This document shows, piece by piece, positions 7,767 through 14,769 of a DNA stretch of 37,433 bases (position 1 is the stretch's first letter; every line of letters starts with the position of its first letter). Below the pieces are notes generated by a model, which was given only the letters and a program-made list of their open reading frames with translations, did no database searches and had not been told where the DNA came from. The stretch is from CAYVUM01 sp964619055 (lineage in GTDB: Bacteria > Pseudomonadota > Alphaproteobacteria > Rhodospirillales > Defluviicoccaceae), in NCBI GenBank assembly GCA_964619055.1, contig CAZUDB010000034.1, forward strand, positions 1 through 37,433, in the 5' to 3' direction. The translations under genes were made by a program, and so were the position numbers.

Positions 7767-9040
7767 TCTGCCGCTCCTGTCGCTGGCGTGGCCACGGTCG
7801 ACGGTTGCAGGACCGGCTCACTGATGCTTGTCGGAACCGGATTGGGCCGTTCAATGTAGCTCAACAACGGCATGATGATGAGGAAGTGGCCAAAATAGTA
7901 CGCCGTGGCCACTTGGCCGAGCCAGATCCAATGGCCTTCGGCGGGGTGTGCGCCGACGGTGCCGAGCAGGAAGCAGTCGGCGACCAGGATCCAGAAGAAC
8001 CACTTGTACAACGGGCGGAACCGCGCACTCCGGACCGGCGAGCGGTCCAGCCACGGCAAGAACAACAGAACCAGGATCGAAGCGAACATGGCGATCACGC
8101 CGAGCAGCTTCGCGTCCAGGAACCAGATGTCGAAGGTGATGGCCCGCAAGATGGCGTAGTACGGCAGGAAGTACCACTCCGGCACGATGTGCGGTGGCGT
8201 CTGCAAGGGGTTGGCTTCAACATAGTTGATCGGCTCGCCGAACAGATCGGGAGCGAAGGAGACGAAGCCCATGTAGATGATCAGGAACACGCCAAGGCCG
8301 AAGGCATCCTTGATCGTGTAGTACGGATGGAACGAAATCGTGTCCTGCGGCCCTTTGATGTCGACGCCGAGTGGGTTGTTCGATTTCTTTTCGTGCAACG
8401 CCCAGATGTGCAGGAACACCACGGCGAACAGCACGAACGGCAGCAGGTAGTGGAACGCGAAGAACCGGTTCAGCGTCGGATTGTCGACGGAATAGCCGCC
8501 CCACAGCCATTGCACGATGCTCTCACCGCCGGGGAACGCCGAGAACAGGTTGGTGATCACCGTGGCGGCCCAGTAGCTCATTTGGCCCCAAGGCAGGACG
8601 TAGCCCATGAAGGCAGTCGCCATCATCAGGATCAGGATCACCACGCCAAGGATCCACAACAGCTCACGCGGTGCCTTGTAGGAGCCGTAATAGAGGCCCC
8701 GAAAGATGTGGATATAAACGACAAGGAAAAACATCGATGCGCCATTCATGTGAAGGTTGCGCATCAGCCATCCGTAGTTGACGTCCCGCATGATGCGTTC
8801 GACGCTGTCGAACGCGAGGGCCGTGCTCGGCGTGTAGTGCATCGCCAGGAAAATACCGGTGGCGATCATGACGATCAGAATGATGCCGGCGAGAGACCCG
8901 AAATTCCACCAATAGTTGAGGTTCTTCGGCGCCGGGTAGTCAACAAGATGCTCTCGCATCAGGGAGATCACCGGCAGGCGATCATCGACCCAGCCGACGA
9001 CCGGGTTTTCCCATTCGTACTTTTTTGCTGCGCTTGCCAT
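7763..9040 (-). CDS. petB: Cytochrome b of the bc1 complex
   Basis: A 425-residue integral membrane subunit carrying hemes bL and bH and the Qo and Qi quinone sites. The full-length N+C form typical of bacterial bc1 is present. Four-helix-bundle histidines are visible in MHYTPSTALAF, NLHMNGASMFF, FHYLLPF and LHIWALHEKKSNNPLG, and the Qo motif is PEWYFLPYYAILR. An in-frame TTG at 9055 exists, but the ATG at 9040, with AAGGA eight bases upstream, gives the expected MASAAKKYEWENPVVGWVDD start. It lies 11 nt after petA and overlaps petC by 4 nt. Confidence 0.97.
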   Translation of the reverse strand: MASAAKKYEWENPVVGWVDDRLPVISLMREHLVDYPAPKNLNYWWNFGSLAGIILIVMIATGIFLAMHYTPSTALAFDSVERIMRDVNYGWLMRNLHMNGASMFFLVVYIHIFRGLYYGSYKAPRELLWILGVVILILMMATAFMGYVLPWGQMSYWAATVITNLFSAFPGGESIVQWLWGGYSVDNPTLNRFFAFHYLLPFVLFAVVFLHIWALHEKKSNNPLGVDIKGPQDTISFHPYYTIKDAFGLGVFLIIYMGFVSFAPDLFGEPINYVEANPLQTPPHIVPEWYFLPYYAILRAITFDIWFLDAKLLGVIAMFASILVLLFLPWLDRSPVRSARFRPLYKWFFWILVADCFLLGTVGAHPAEGHWIWLGQVATAYYFGHFLIIMPLLSYIERPNPVPTSISEPVLQPSTVATPATGAAE

Positions 9041-9051
9041 CACGACGTCCT

Positions 9052-9618
9052 TCAACCGATCAAGATGCTGGTGTCATCCTCGAACGCATAGGGCGGAACC
9101 GCTAGATTCAGCGGTGCCGGGCCTTTGCGGATGCGTCCTGACGTGTCGTAGTGGGAGCCATGACAAGGGCAGAACCAGCCACCATAATCGCCCTTCGGGT
9201 CAGCTGGCTTCTGGCCCAGCGGAATGCACCCGAGATGCGTGCAGATCCCGACGACGACCAGCCACTCGGCCTTTCCGTCCTGGACCCGTTCGGCGTCCGT
9301 TTCCGGATCGATCATCGCAGCGGTTTGCACGTCCTGGGCCTCGACGATTTCTTCCTCGGTCCGGTGCCGAATGAAAATCGGCTTGCCGCGCCAAATAACC
9401 GTGATCGCCTGGCCCACCTCCACGGCCGACAGGTCGACCGCGGTTGATGCCAGCGCCTGCACATCTTTCGCCGGGTTCATGCTGTCGATAAACGGCCAGA
9501 CCGCCGCCAGAGCGCCGGCGCCGGCGACCATGCCGGTTATGGTGAACAAAAAGTCGCGCCGGCTTTCGCCGTCGCCATCGTCTCCCGCAACTGCGGGAGT
9601 CGAAGCCGATTCTGCCAT
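9052..9618 (-). CDS. petA: Rieske iron-sulfur subunit of the bc1 complex
   Basis: A 188-residue Rieske protein. It has a twin-arginine type N-terminus (SRRDFLFTITG) followed by one hydrophobic anchor, the usual Tat-dependent assembly route for this subunit. The 2Fe-2S ligands lie in CTHLGC and CPCHGSHYD. The ATG at 9618 with GAGGA upstream was chosen over a longer frame because the extra 23 residues look unlike the family. It is the first gene of petABC, so the promoter should lie in 9619-9960. Confidence 0.96.
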   Translation of the reverse strand: MAESASTPAVAGDDGDGESRRDFLFTITGMVAGAGALAAVWPFIDSMNPAKDVQALASTAVDLSAVEVGQAITVIWRGKPIFIRHRTEEEIVEAQDVQTAAMIDPETDAERVQDGKAEWLVVVGICTHLGCIPLGQKPADPKGDYGGWFCPCHGSHYDTSGRIRKGPAPLNLAVPPYAFEDDTSILIG

Positions 9619-9960
9619 CAGTTGATCCTCGTCAGGTTCCCATCCCTCGGTTCTTAACTTCGGCCAAACGAACCAGCCAAAGTCCATCCCGTTGTGACGG
9701 CGCTATAGTGCATTGCAGCATAACCGCACGGATACTGAGGAATCAACGACCGCTGCGATGTATGACGCCGGTCACCATTCCAGGCATCCGGGAGTTGTCC
9801 CGTCACCCCGTTTGCCCCGCAGCATTTTTAGGATCCCCGACCTAACCTTCATATATAAGCCGAAGGTTCTTCCTGAACCAGAACAAAACATTAGAACAAA
9901 TGCATGCAACGCTGGCATTGCCGCTGCCGGCCATGCGCCCACCGAGGACCGCTGTACGCC
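9619..9960. promoter_or_regulatory. Divergent regulatory region between petABC and trmL-hemF
   Basis: A 342-bp gap between back-to-back genes with no convincing ORF. It includes an AT-rich segment at about 9840-9900, with a 7-bp inverted repeat (AACCTTC at 9844-9850, GAAGGTT at 9862-9868) around ATATATAAG, and three GAAC words at 9875, 9881 and 9894. The GAAC spacing does not fit an alphaproteobacterial LexA box. Promoters for both operons are expected here, but no clear -35/-10 pair was identified. Confidence 0.45.
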
Positions 9961-10428
9961 GTGCGTCTTGCCCTGTTTGAACCAGACATACCGCAAAACG
10001 CCGGCACGATGCTGCGCATGGCGGCGTGCTTCGGTTTGGCCGTGGACATCATCGAGCCCTGCGGCTTCCTGCTTGGCGACCGCGCCTTTCGTCGTGCCGG
10101 CCTGGACTACCTGGACCAGCTCGACCTGCACCGCCATGCATCGTGGGCCGCATTCCTAGCCGCGCACGGGAACGAGACAACCCGGCAGCGCCTTGTGCTG
10201 CTGACGACGCACGCCAAACGGCTCCACACCAATGTCCGTTATGAGCCGACCGACGTGTTGCTGGTGGGACGAGAATCGGCCGGGGTGCCCGAGGCGGTGC
10301 ACGGCGCAGCCGATCTTCGCGTTCGTGTGCCGCTGCGTCCAAGTGTGCGATCCTTGAACGTGGCCGTTGCGGCTGCCATCGTTGTGGGCGAGGCGTTGCG
10401 CCAAACCAAGGGGTTTCCCGCTGTGTAA
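9961..10428 (+). CDS. trmL: tRNA (cytidine(34)-2'-O)-methyltransferase, TrmL/SPOUT family
   Basis: A 155-residue SPOUT-fold RNA methyltransferase, expected to 2'-O-methylate the wobble base of tRNA-Leu isoacceptors. Conserved segments are LALFEPDIPQNAGTMLRMAACFG, the knotted-region motif LLVGRESAGVPEAV, and the C-terminal RSLNVAVAAAIVVGEALRQ, which hold the S-adenosylmethionine-binding trefoil knot. The GTG at 9961 gives the standard length and N-terminus; residues upstream of it in the same frame (Cys/His/Arg-rich) look non-coding. It is followed 71 nt later by hemF, a neighbour pairing next to petABC that I recall from alphaproteobacteria. Confidence 0.92.
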   Translation: MRLALFEPDIPQNAGTMLRMAACFGLAVDIIEPCGFLLGDRAFRRAGLDYLDQLDLHRHASWAAFLAAHGNETTRQRLVLLTTHAKRLHTNVRYEPTDVLLVGRESAGVPEAVHGAADLRVRVPLRPSVRSLNVAVAAAIVVGEALRQTKGFPAV

Positions 10429-10499
10429 CGATCTGCCGAAAGCGCCGGGCCCCCGACCGAACGGCGATGGCCATACGATTAAGGAGCGCCACCACGACC

Positions 10500-11399
10500 A
10501 TGCACGACGCTCCGACCGACGGCGCCATTCACCCCGCACCTGATCAAGATCGCCACGATAGCCAATGTGAAGCGGCGGCCCAATGGTTCCAGGAACTGCG
10601 CGAGCGCCTGATCGCGACGTTCACGACCATTGAGGACAGTGCCCTCGATACCCCGGCGGGAGCGCTGCCCGCAGGTCGCTTCGAGCGAACGGCGTGGACT
10701 CGGCCCGGCGGCGGCGGCGGTGAGATGGCGGTGATGCGCGGCGGCCGGGTGCTCGAAAAGGCTGGCGTCAACGTCTCGGCGGTGTGGGGGAGATTCGATC
10801 CGAAGGTGCAGGGTCAAATCCCGGGAACGGCTGAAGACCCGCGGTTTTGGGCCGCCGGTGTGTCCGTCGTTGTTCATCCCCGCTCACCGCGGGTTCCCAT
10901 CGCGCACATGAACACGCGGATGATCGTCACCACCCGCCGGTGGTTCGGCGGTGGTGCCGACCTGACGCCCGTGTTTCCGGACGCGGACGACACGGCGCGC
11001 TTTCACGACACCTTTCGAGCCGTGTGCGAGAACCATCGCGTTGGCGACTACGACCGTTTCAAAGCGTGGTGCGATGAGTACTTCTACCTACCGCACCGCA
11101 GCGAAGCCCGGGGTGTCGGCGGGATCTTCTTCGATGAGCTCGGAAGCGGTGATTGGAACGCGGACTTCGCTTTCGTCCGGGACGTCGGCATCGCCTTTGC
11201 CGGGACCTATCCGGCGATCATCCGCCGGCACATGTCAACCCCGTGGACGGAGGCTGACCGCCAAGCCCAGCGGCTTAAACGCGCCCGCTACGTTGAATTT
11301 AATCTGCTCCACGATCGTGGGACACGATTCGGCATCATGACCGGCGGCAATCCGGAGGCCGTTCTGATGTCGCTTCCGCCCGAAGCGGCCTGGCCTTAA
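10500..11399 (+). CDS. hemF: Oxygen-dependent coproporphyrinogen III oxidase
   Basis: Converts coproporphyrinogen III to protoporphyrinogen IX with molecular oxygen in heme biosynthesis. It is 299 residues long, the normal size. Family signatures are GGGGGEMAVMRGG.LEKAGVN, HMNTRM, WWFGGGADLTP (here RWFGGGADLTP), WCDEYFYLPHR.E.RGVGGIFFDEL and RYVEFNLLHDRGTRFG. The ATG at 10500 is chosen, although the nearest AAGGAG is about 14 nt upstream. An ATG at 10467 is an alternative that would add 11 residues. Heme made by this pathway would supply the adjacent cytochrome bc1 and the ccm pathway. Confidence 0.96.
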   Translation: MHDAPTDGAIHPAPDQDRHDSQCEAAAQWFQELRERLIATFTTIEDSALDTPAGALPAGRFERTAWTRPGGGGGEMAVMRGGRVLEKAGVNVSAVWGRFDPKVQGQIPGTAEDPRFWAAGVSVVVHPRSPRVPIAHMNTRMIVTTRRWFGGGADLTPVFPDADDTARFHDTFRAVCENHRVGDYDRFKAWCDEYFYLPHRSEARGVGGIFFDELGSGDWNADFAFVRDVGIAFAGTYPAIIRRHMSTPWTEADRQAQRLKRARYVEFNLLHDRGTRFGIMTGGNPEAVLMSLPPEAAWP

Positions 11400-11524
11400 A
11401 CACCTTGGTTGACGTCCGAAGGTGGCGTTTCGAACGGAAACATGGCACCTATAGGACGTTCCCGGGCCATTAAAGGCGATGCCAGTCAGAGCGGGGGACA
11501 GGAATACGGGGCGAGACGGAAGCC

Positions 11525-12451
11525 ATGAACACTCCAACGTTTTTGCTGCGAGCATGCACCGCCGCCGCCATCAGCCTTGCCGCCGTGCTTGTGCCGGATT
11601 TGGCGCGCCAGGGCGCATGGGCTCAGGGCGCCGCGCCGCCCAACCTGCAGCTCTGCACGGCCGGGCGGGGCGGTATCTACCATTTCGCTGGGCGGCAGAT
11701 CGCCGCCGCCAGTGATCGTGCGCGTGTTTCGATCACCGTACTGGAGTCGGACGGCTCCCTTGCCAACACGCGAGGCTTGGCGAACGGCACATGCGACGCG
11801 GCTATTCTGCAGGCCGATGCCATTCTCGCGTACGACTTGGAGAATCCGGACAACCGGCTCGACCTGGCGCCGCTGGACTATCTCCACCGAGAATATGTGC
11901 ATTTGGTGTGTCGGCGCGATGCCCAGATCACGGAAGTCGCGGACCTCGTCGATGGGGCGGAGACGACACGAATCCTGATGGGCGCCGTCGGCAGCGGCAG
12001 TCATGTTACCTGGCGATCCTTCACGCGCTTGGATCCGGACTACGCGCCCGTGCTCTCCGTTGCCATCGACGACCGTGAAGCAATGGCATCGGCACTGATC
12101 CAGGGCCGAGCGGAATGTTTGCTGTTTGTCACCGGCCTCAACAGCGCTTATATGGCCGCCCTGGAAGAACGGGGTGACGCCTTTCGGCTCGTGCCTGTGG
12201 ACGACGGCGATTTCGATGATTTCGAGATGCTTGGCAACAAGCTCTACAAGTTCGCCCGTATCCCGGCAGAAACCTATCCGCGCCTGCAGGTGGATACGGG
12301 GGCGGTGGAGACGATTTCGATCCGGGCTCTGTTTGCCGTTCGGGCCGCCTGGGCCGCGATCCACATGGACGCCCACGATGCGGTGCGATCGGCCGTAGCA
12401 CAGGCAAACGATGCGATCCTCAGACGCGCCGGAGAACGACCCGCACGCTAG
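11525..12451 (+). CDS. TAXI-family TRAP transporter solute receptor (periplasmic)
   Basis: A 308-residue secreted binding protein with a signal peptide ending near AWAQG. The body fits the TAXI (TRAP-associated extracytoplasmic immunogenic) receptor fold: TAGRGGIYHFAGRQIA near the N-terminus, SDGSLANTRGLANGTCDAAILQADA, then the second lobe with ILMGAVGSGSHVTWRSF. In the family the receptor delivers its ligand to a fused TRAP membrane protein. No TRAP permease gene is adjacent, so this may be an orphan receptor or part of a sensory arrangement. The two-domain acidic stretch DDGDFDDFEML is unusual. The ligand is not predictable. Confidence 0.75.
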   Translation: MNTPTFLLRACTAAAISLAAVLVPDLARQGAWAQGAAPPNLQLCTAGRGGIYHFAGRQIAAASDRARVSITVLESDGSLANTRGLANGTCDAAILQADAILAYDLENPDNRLDLAPLDYLHREYVHLVCRRDAQITEVADLVDGAETTRILMGAVGSGSHVTWRSFTRLDPDYAPVLSVAIDDREAMASALIQGRAECLLFVTGLNSAYMAALEERGDAFRLVPVDDGDFDDFEMLGNKLYKFARIPAETYPRLQVDTGAVETISIRALFAVRAAWAAIHMDAHDAVRSAVAQANDAILRRAGERPAR

Positions 12452-12502
12452 ATTTCGTCAATAGTGTGAGAGACCTCACAGACCGATTGGCGTCAGCGCT
12501 CT

Positions 12503-12553
12503 TTATTTGTTTCTGGGTGTCTCCTTTTGGAGATGGCGGATGGAAACAAATAA
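12503..12553. repeat. Two-tier inverted repeat downstream of the TAXI receptor gene
   Basis: An 11-bp perfect inverted repeat (TTATTTGTTTC at 12503-12513, GAAACAAATAA at 12543-12553) encloses a smaller hairpin (TCTCC at 12520-12524, GGAGA at 12529-12533, TTTT loop). It starts 52 nt after the receptor stop codon. It is AT-rich against a GC-rich background. It may be a terminator-like structure or an operator; no flanking T-run beyond the stem marks it clearly as an intrinsic terminator. Confidence 0.6.
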
Positions 12554-12570
12554 CACGGGCGGTAAGAGTT

Positions 12571-13065
12571 ATGGGCGTATTCAAGCGGAGAAGCGGCCGC
12601 CGACGGCTGCTGACCAACATTTACGGGCTTGAGATCAAGCGTGGGTCCTTGTCGGAAGCGGCGAAGCGGGTTGGAACCCATCGGGTCGAGCGGCGTGTCT
12701 CCGGCCGCATCACGCGCGTTGGCGCAACAAAGGTGACATGGGCCTGGACGGGCCGGCCAAAGGCGATCGGCGGGATCGCCGTGGGCTCGTTAGAAGCGGG
12801 ATCGTGGGAACAAGGGGTCCTTTGCCTCGTCCTGGAGGATCTGCGGATCCGTGCCCGCATCATGTGGGCTCAGTCGGACGCCAACGGCAACAACGATGCC
12901 AACCGACCGCCTCAGAGGTTGCAGGACGGGTCGGACAAAGCCAGGCCGGCAGACGGAGTTTTGGCCGAAAGCGACGCCGAAAACGACAACGAATGGGCTG
13001 AAATCCAATGGTCGGAGCCGGCTCCGCGCGTCGTCGAGGCAACTGTTGGGAGCCCTGGCGCGTAA
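12571..13065 (+). CDS. Possible hypothetical protein (weak)
   Basis: An open frame of 164 residues beginning MGVFKRRSGRRRLLTNIYGL. The first half is basic with a mixed beta-like pattern (RVSGRITRVGATKVTWAWTG, IGGIAVGSLEAGSWEQGVLCLVLEDLRIRARI). The second half is polar and disordered-looking (Asn/Asp/Gly/Pro-rich). Third codon positions look GC-rich, as in real genes here, but no Shine-Dalgarno or family is recognisable. It occupies the otherwise empty 671-bp stretch between the TAXI receptor and fmt. It could be a genuine orphan, a decayed gene or chance. Confidence 0.3.
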   Translation: MGVFKRRSGRRRLLTNIYGLEIKRGSLSEAAKRVGTHRVERRVSGRITRVGATKVTWAWTGRPKAIGGIAVGSLEAGSWEQGVLCLVLEDLRIRARIMWAQSDANGNNDANRPPQRLQDGSDKARPADGVLAESDAENDNEWAEIQWSEPAPRVVEATVGSPGA

Positions 13066-13122
13066 ACCGGAACCGTACCTTACGGCGACCGTTTTTCCGA
13101 CCGCACGGGTGTGTCCGGCTCG

Positions 13123-14061
13123 CTAATCGAGCCGGCGTCCGGCGGGAAGGGAGAAGCCACGGAGGAACGCGGGCCCATCCAATGCCGCGCGGCCGCTGCG
13201 CTGCAAGCGGGTAAGGCGCAGGGCCCCCTCGGCACACGCCACGGAAAGCGCATCATCCAGGACCGTTCCGGGTGTTGCCGCGCTCGGGCCATCGATGATG
13301 GCGTCCGCAGCCAGGACCTTAATCCGCTCGCCGGCGGTTTCGAACCACGCCCCGGGCCAAGGGGTGAAGGCCCGAATCGCCCGCTCCAGGGCGCCCGCGG
13401 GCTGGTGCCAATCAAGCCGGCCTTCCCCTCGCTCAATCTTGTGGGCGTAGGTGACACCGTCGGCGGGCTGTGGCGTCGGGACCAGTGTTCCTGCGGTCAA
13501 GCTCGACAAGGCGTCCATGAGCGCGGACGCGCCGAGCGGGGCGAGCTTATCGTGCAGCGATGCGGCGGTTGTATCCGGTAGGATCGGGCAAGTACGCTGC
13601 AGCAGCATGGGGCCGGTGTCCAGGCCCTGGTCCATTTTCATGATCGTGACGCCCGTTTCGCGGTCACCGGCCAGGATTGCGCGCTGGATCGGTGCGGCCC
13701 CCCGCCAGCGGGGCAAGAGGGATGCGTGAACATTGAAACAGCCGAGGCGCGGCGCGTCGAGCACGGGGCCTGGCAAGATTAGGCCGTAGGCAACCACAAT
13801 GGCCGCGTCCAGATCCAGCGCGTCGAAAGCCTGGCGCTCGGCTTCGGATTTCAAACCGCGCGGGCAGCGAACGGGCAAGCCCTGCTCCTCGGCCATGGCC
13901 TGAACGGGCACAGGGCGCGCCTGCTGCCCGCGTCCAGCCGGTCGGGGCGGCTGACAATAGACACACGCGATCTCGTGTCCCGCGTCGATTAGGGCCTGCA
14001 GCGTAGGAACGGCGAACGTGGGGCTGCCCATGAAAGCCAAGCGAAGAGGCGATATGGTCAC
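13123..14061 (-). CDS. fmt: Methionyl-tRNA formyltransferase
   Basis: Formylates the initiator Met-tRNA using 10-formyl-tetrahydrofolate. It is 312 residues, the standard size. The N-terminal Rossmann-like domain begins LRLAFMGSPTFAVPTLQALI, the catalytic/folate segment is NVHASLLPRWRGAAPIQRAI (about residues 110-129), and the C-terminal OB-like tRNA-binding domain includes YAHKIERGEGRLDW and RAFTPWPGAWFE. The start is a GTG at 14061. It lies 58 nt downstream of def on the same strand, the classical def-fmt operon. Confidence 0.96.
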   Translation of the reverse strand: MTISPLRLAFMGSPTFAVPTLQALIDAGHEIACVYCQPPRPAGRGQQARPVPVQAMAEEQGLPVRCPRGLKSEAERQAFDALDLDAAIVVAYGLILPGPVLDAPRLGCFNVHASLLPRWRGAAPIQRAILAGDRETGVTIMKMDQGLDTGPMLLQRTCPILPDTTAASLHDKLAPLGASALMDALSSLTAGTLVPTPQPADGVTYAHKIERGEGRLDWHQPAGALERAIRAFTPWPGAWFETAGERIKVLAADAIIDGPSAATPGTVLDDALSVACAEGALRLTRLQRSGRAALDGPAFLRGFSLPAGRRLD

Positions 14062-14119
14062 CGTCTCGAGCCAGCCGCCGTTGCCGCTGTTGCAACGCCC
14101 GGAGAAGCGACCGGTGGTA

Positions 14120-14641
14120 TCATGCCGGTGCCGGCTGCAGCTTCTTCGCCTTTTGCAGCTTTCGGAGGATAATGCCGCGCTTCAGGGCAGACAGGTGATC
14201 CACGAACAGCGTGCCGAGTAGGTGGTCCATCTCGTGCTGGATGCAGCGAGCCGCCAGGCCGTCCGCATCCATTTCCTGCACGGTGTTATCCTTGTCCAGA
14301 TAACGCAGCCGGATCCGTTCAGGTCTCGCCACTTCGGCATACTGCTCAGGTAAGGAAAGGCACCCCTCTTCACCCATGACGGTGGTTTCGGACTGCCAAA
14401 TGATCTCAGGATTGGCCAGAAAATACGGTTCGCGTTTGTCGTTCGCCGATGCAACGTCAAAAACGATGACCTGCTTAAGGACGTTGACCTGCGGCGCCGC
14501 GAGACCGATGCCGGCACTGGCGTACATGGTCTCCAGCATATTCTGCATGAGCACGCGGATCTCGTCGGTGACGCCTTCGACAGGTGCGGCCGAACGCTTT
14601 AGGCGCGGATCAGGGGCGGTTAACAGGGGGAGAATCGCCAT
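14120..14641 (-). CDS. def: Peptide deformylase
   Basis: A metalloenzyme of 173 residues that removes the formyl group from nascent N-termini. All three signature motifs are present: GIGLAAPQVN (about 43-52), EGCLSLPEQ with the metal Cys, and QHEMDHLLGTLF with the two metal His and the catalytic Glu. It is a type I enzyme. The ATG at 14641 gives MAILPLLTAPDPRLKRSAAPV, a typical start. It is followed by fmt, so one transcript handles both ends of the formylation cycle. Confidence 0.97.
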   Translation of the reverse strand: MAILPLLTAPDPRLKRSAAPVEGVTDEIRVLMQNMLETMYASAGIGLAAPQVNVLKQVIVFDVASANDKREPYFLANPEIIWQSETTVMGEEGCLSLPEQYAEVARPERIRLRYLDKDNTVQEMDADGLAARCIQHEMDHLLGTLFVDHLSALKRGIILRKLQKAKKLQPAPA

Positions 14642-14675
14642 GGTGACTTGGAGACGTTAACGCTGCAGTAGTGAT

Positions 14676-14704
14676 ATTATAGACACGGAGTGGACATGGG
14701 TCGA
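14676..14704 (-). promoter_or_regulatory. Probable sigma70-type promoter of def-fmt
   Basis: Read on the minus strand, TCGACC (14704-14699) and TATAAT (14681-14676) are separated by 17 nt. The -10 box is a perfect consensus and the -35 matches four of six positions. It lies about 35 nt upstream of the def start codon, in the right orientation for the def-fmt operon. Confidence 0.55.
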
Positions 14705-14769
14705 TGTGAGCCTGCGGTCAAGCGTCGGTGCGCCGGACGTGTTCTCCTGGTTCGCGCTATTCCAGCCCG

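Noticed and set aside
7688..9091. A 467-codon open frame on the plus strand opposite petB
   Set aside because: The minus strand is unmistakable cytochrome b. The plus frame is Asp/Glu/His/Arg-rich with no fold signature.
9875..9897. Three GAAC words as a possible alphaproteobacterial LexA (SOS) box
   Set aside because: The known box needs GAAC repeats spaced 11 bp apart. Here the offsets are 6, 13 and 19.
9713..10159. An open frame in the petA-trmL gap
   Set aside because: It overlaps trmL in another frame, lacks a ribosome-binding site and has no coherent protein pattern.
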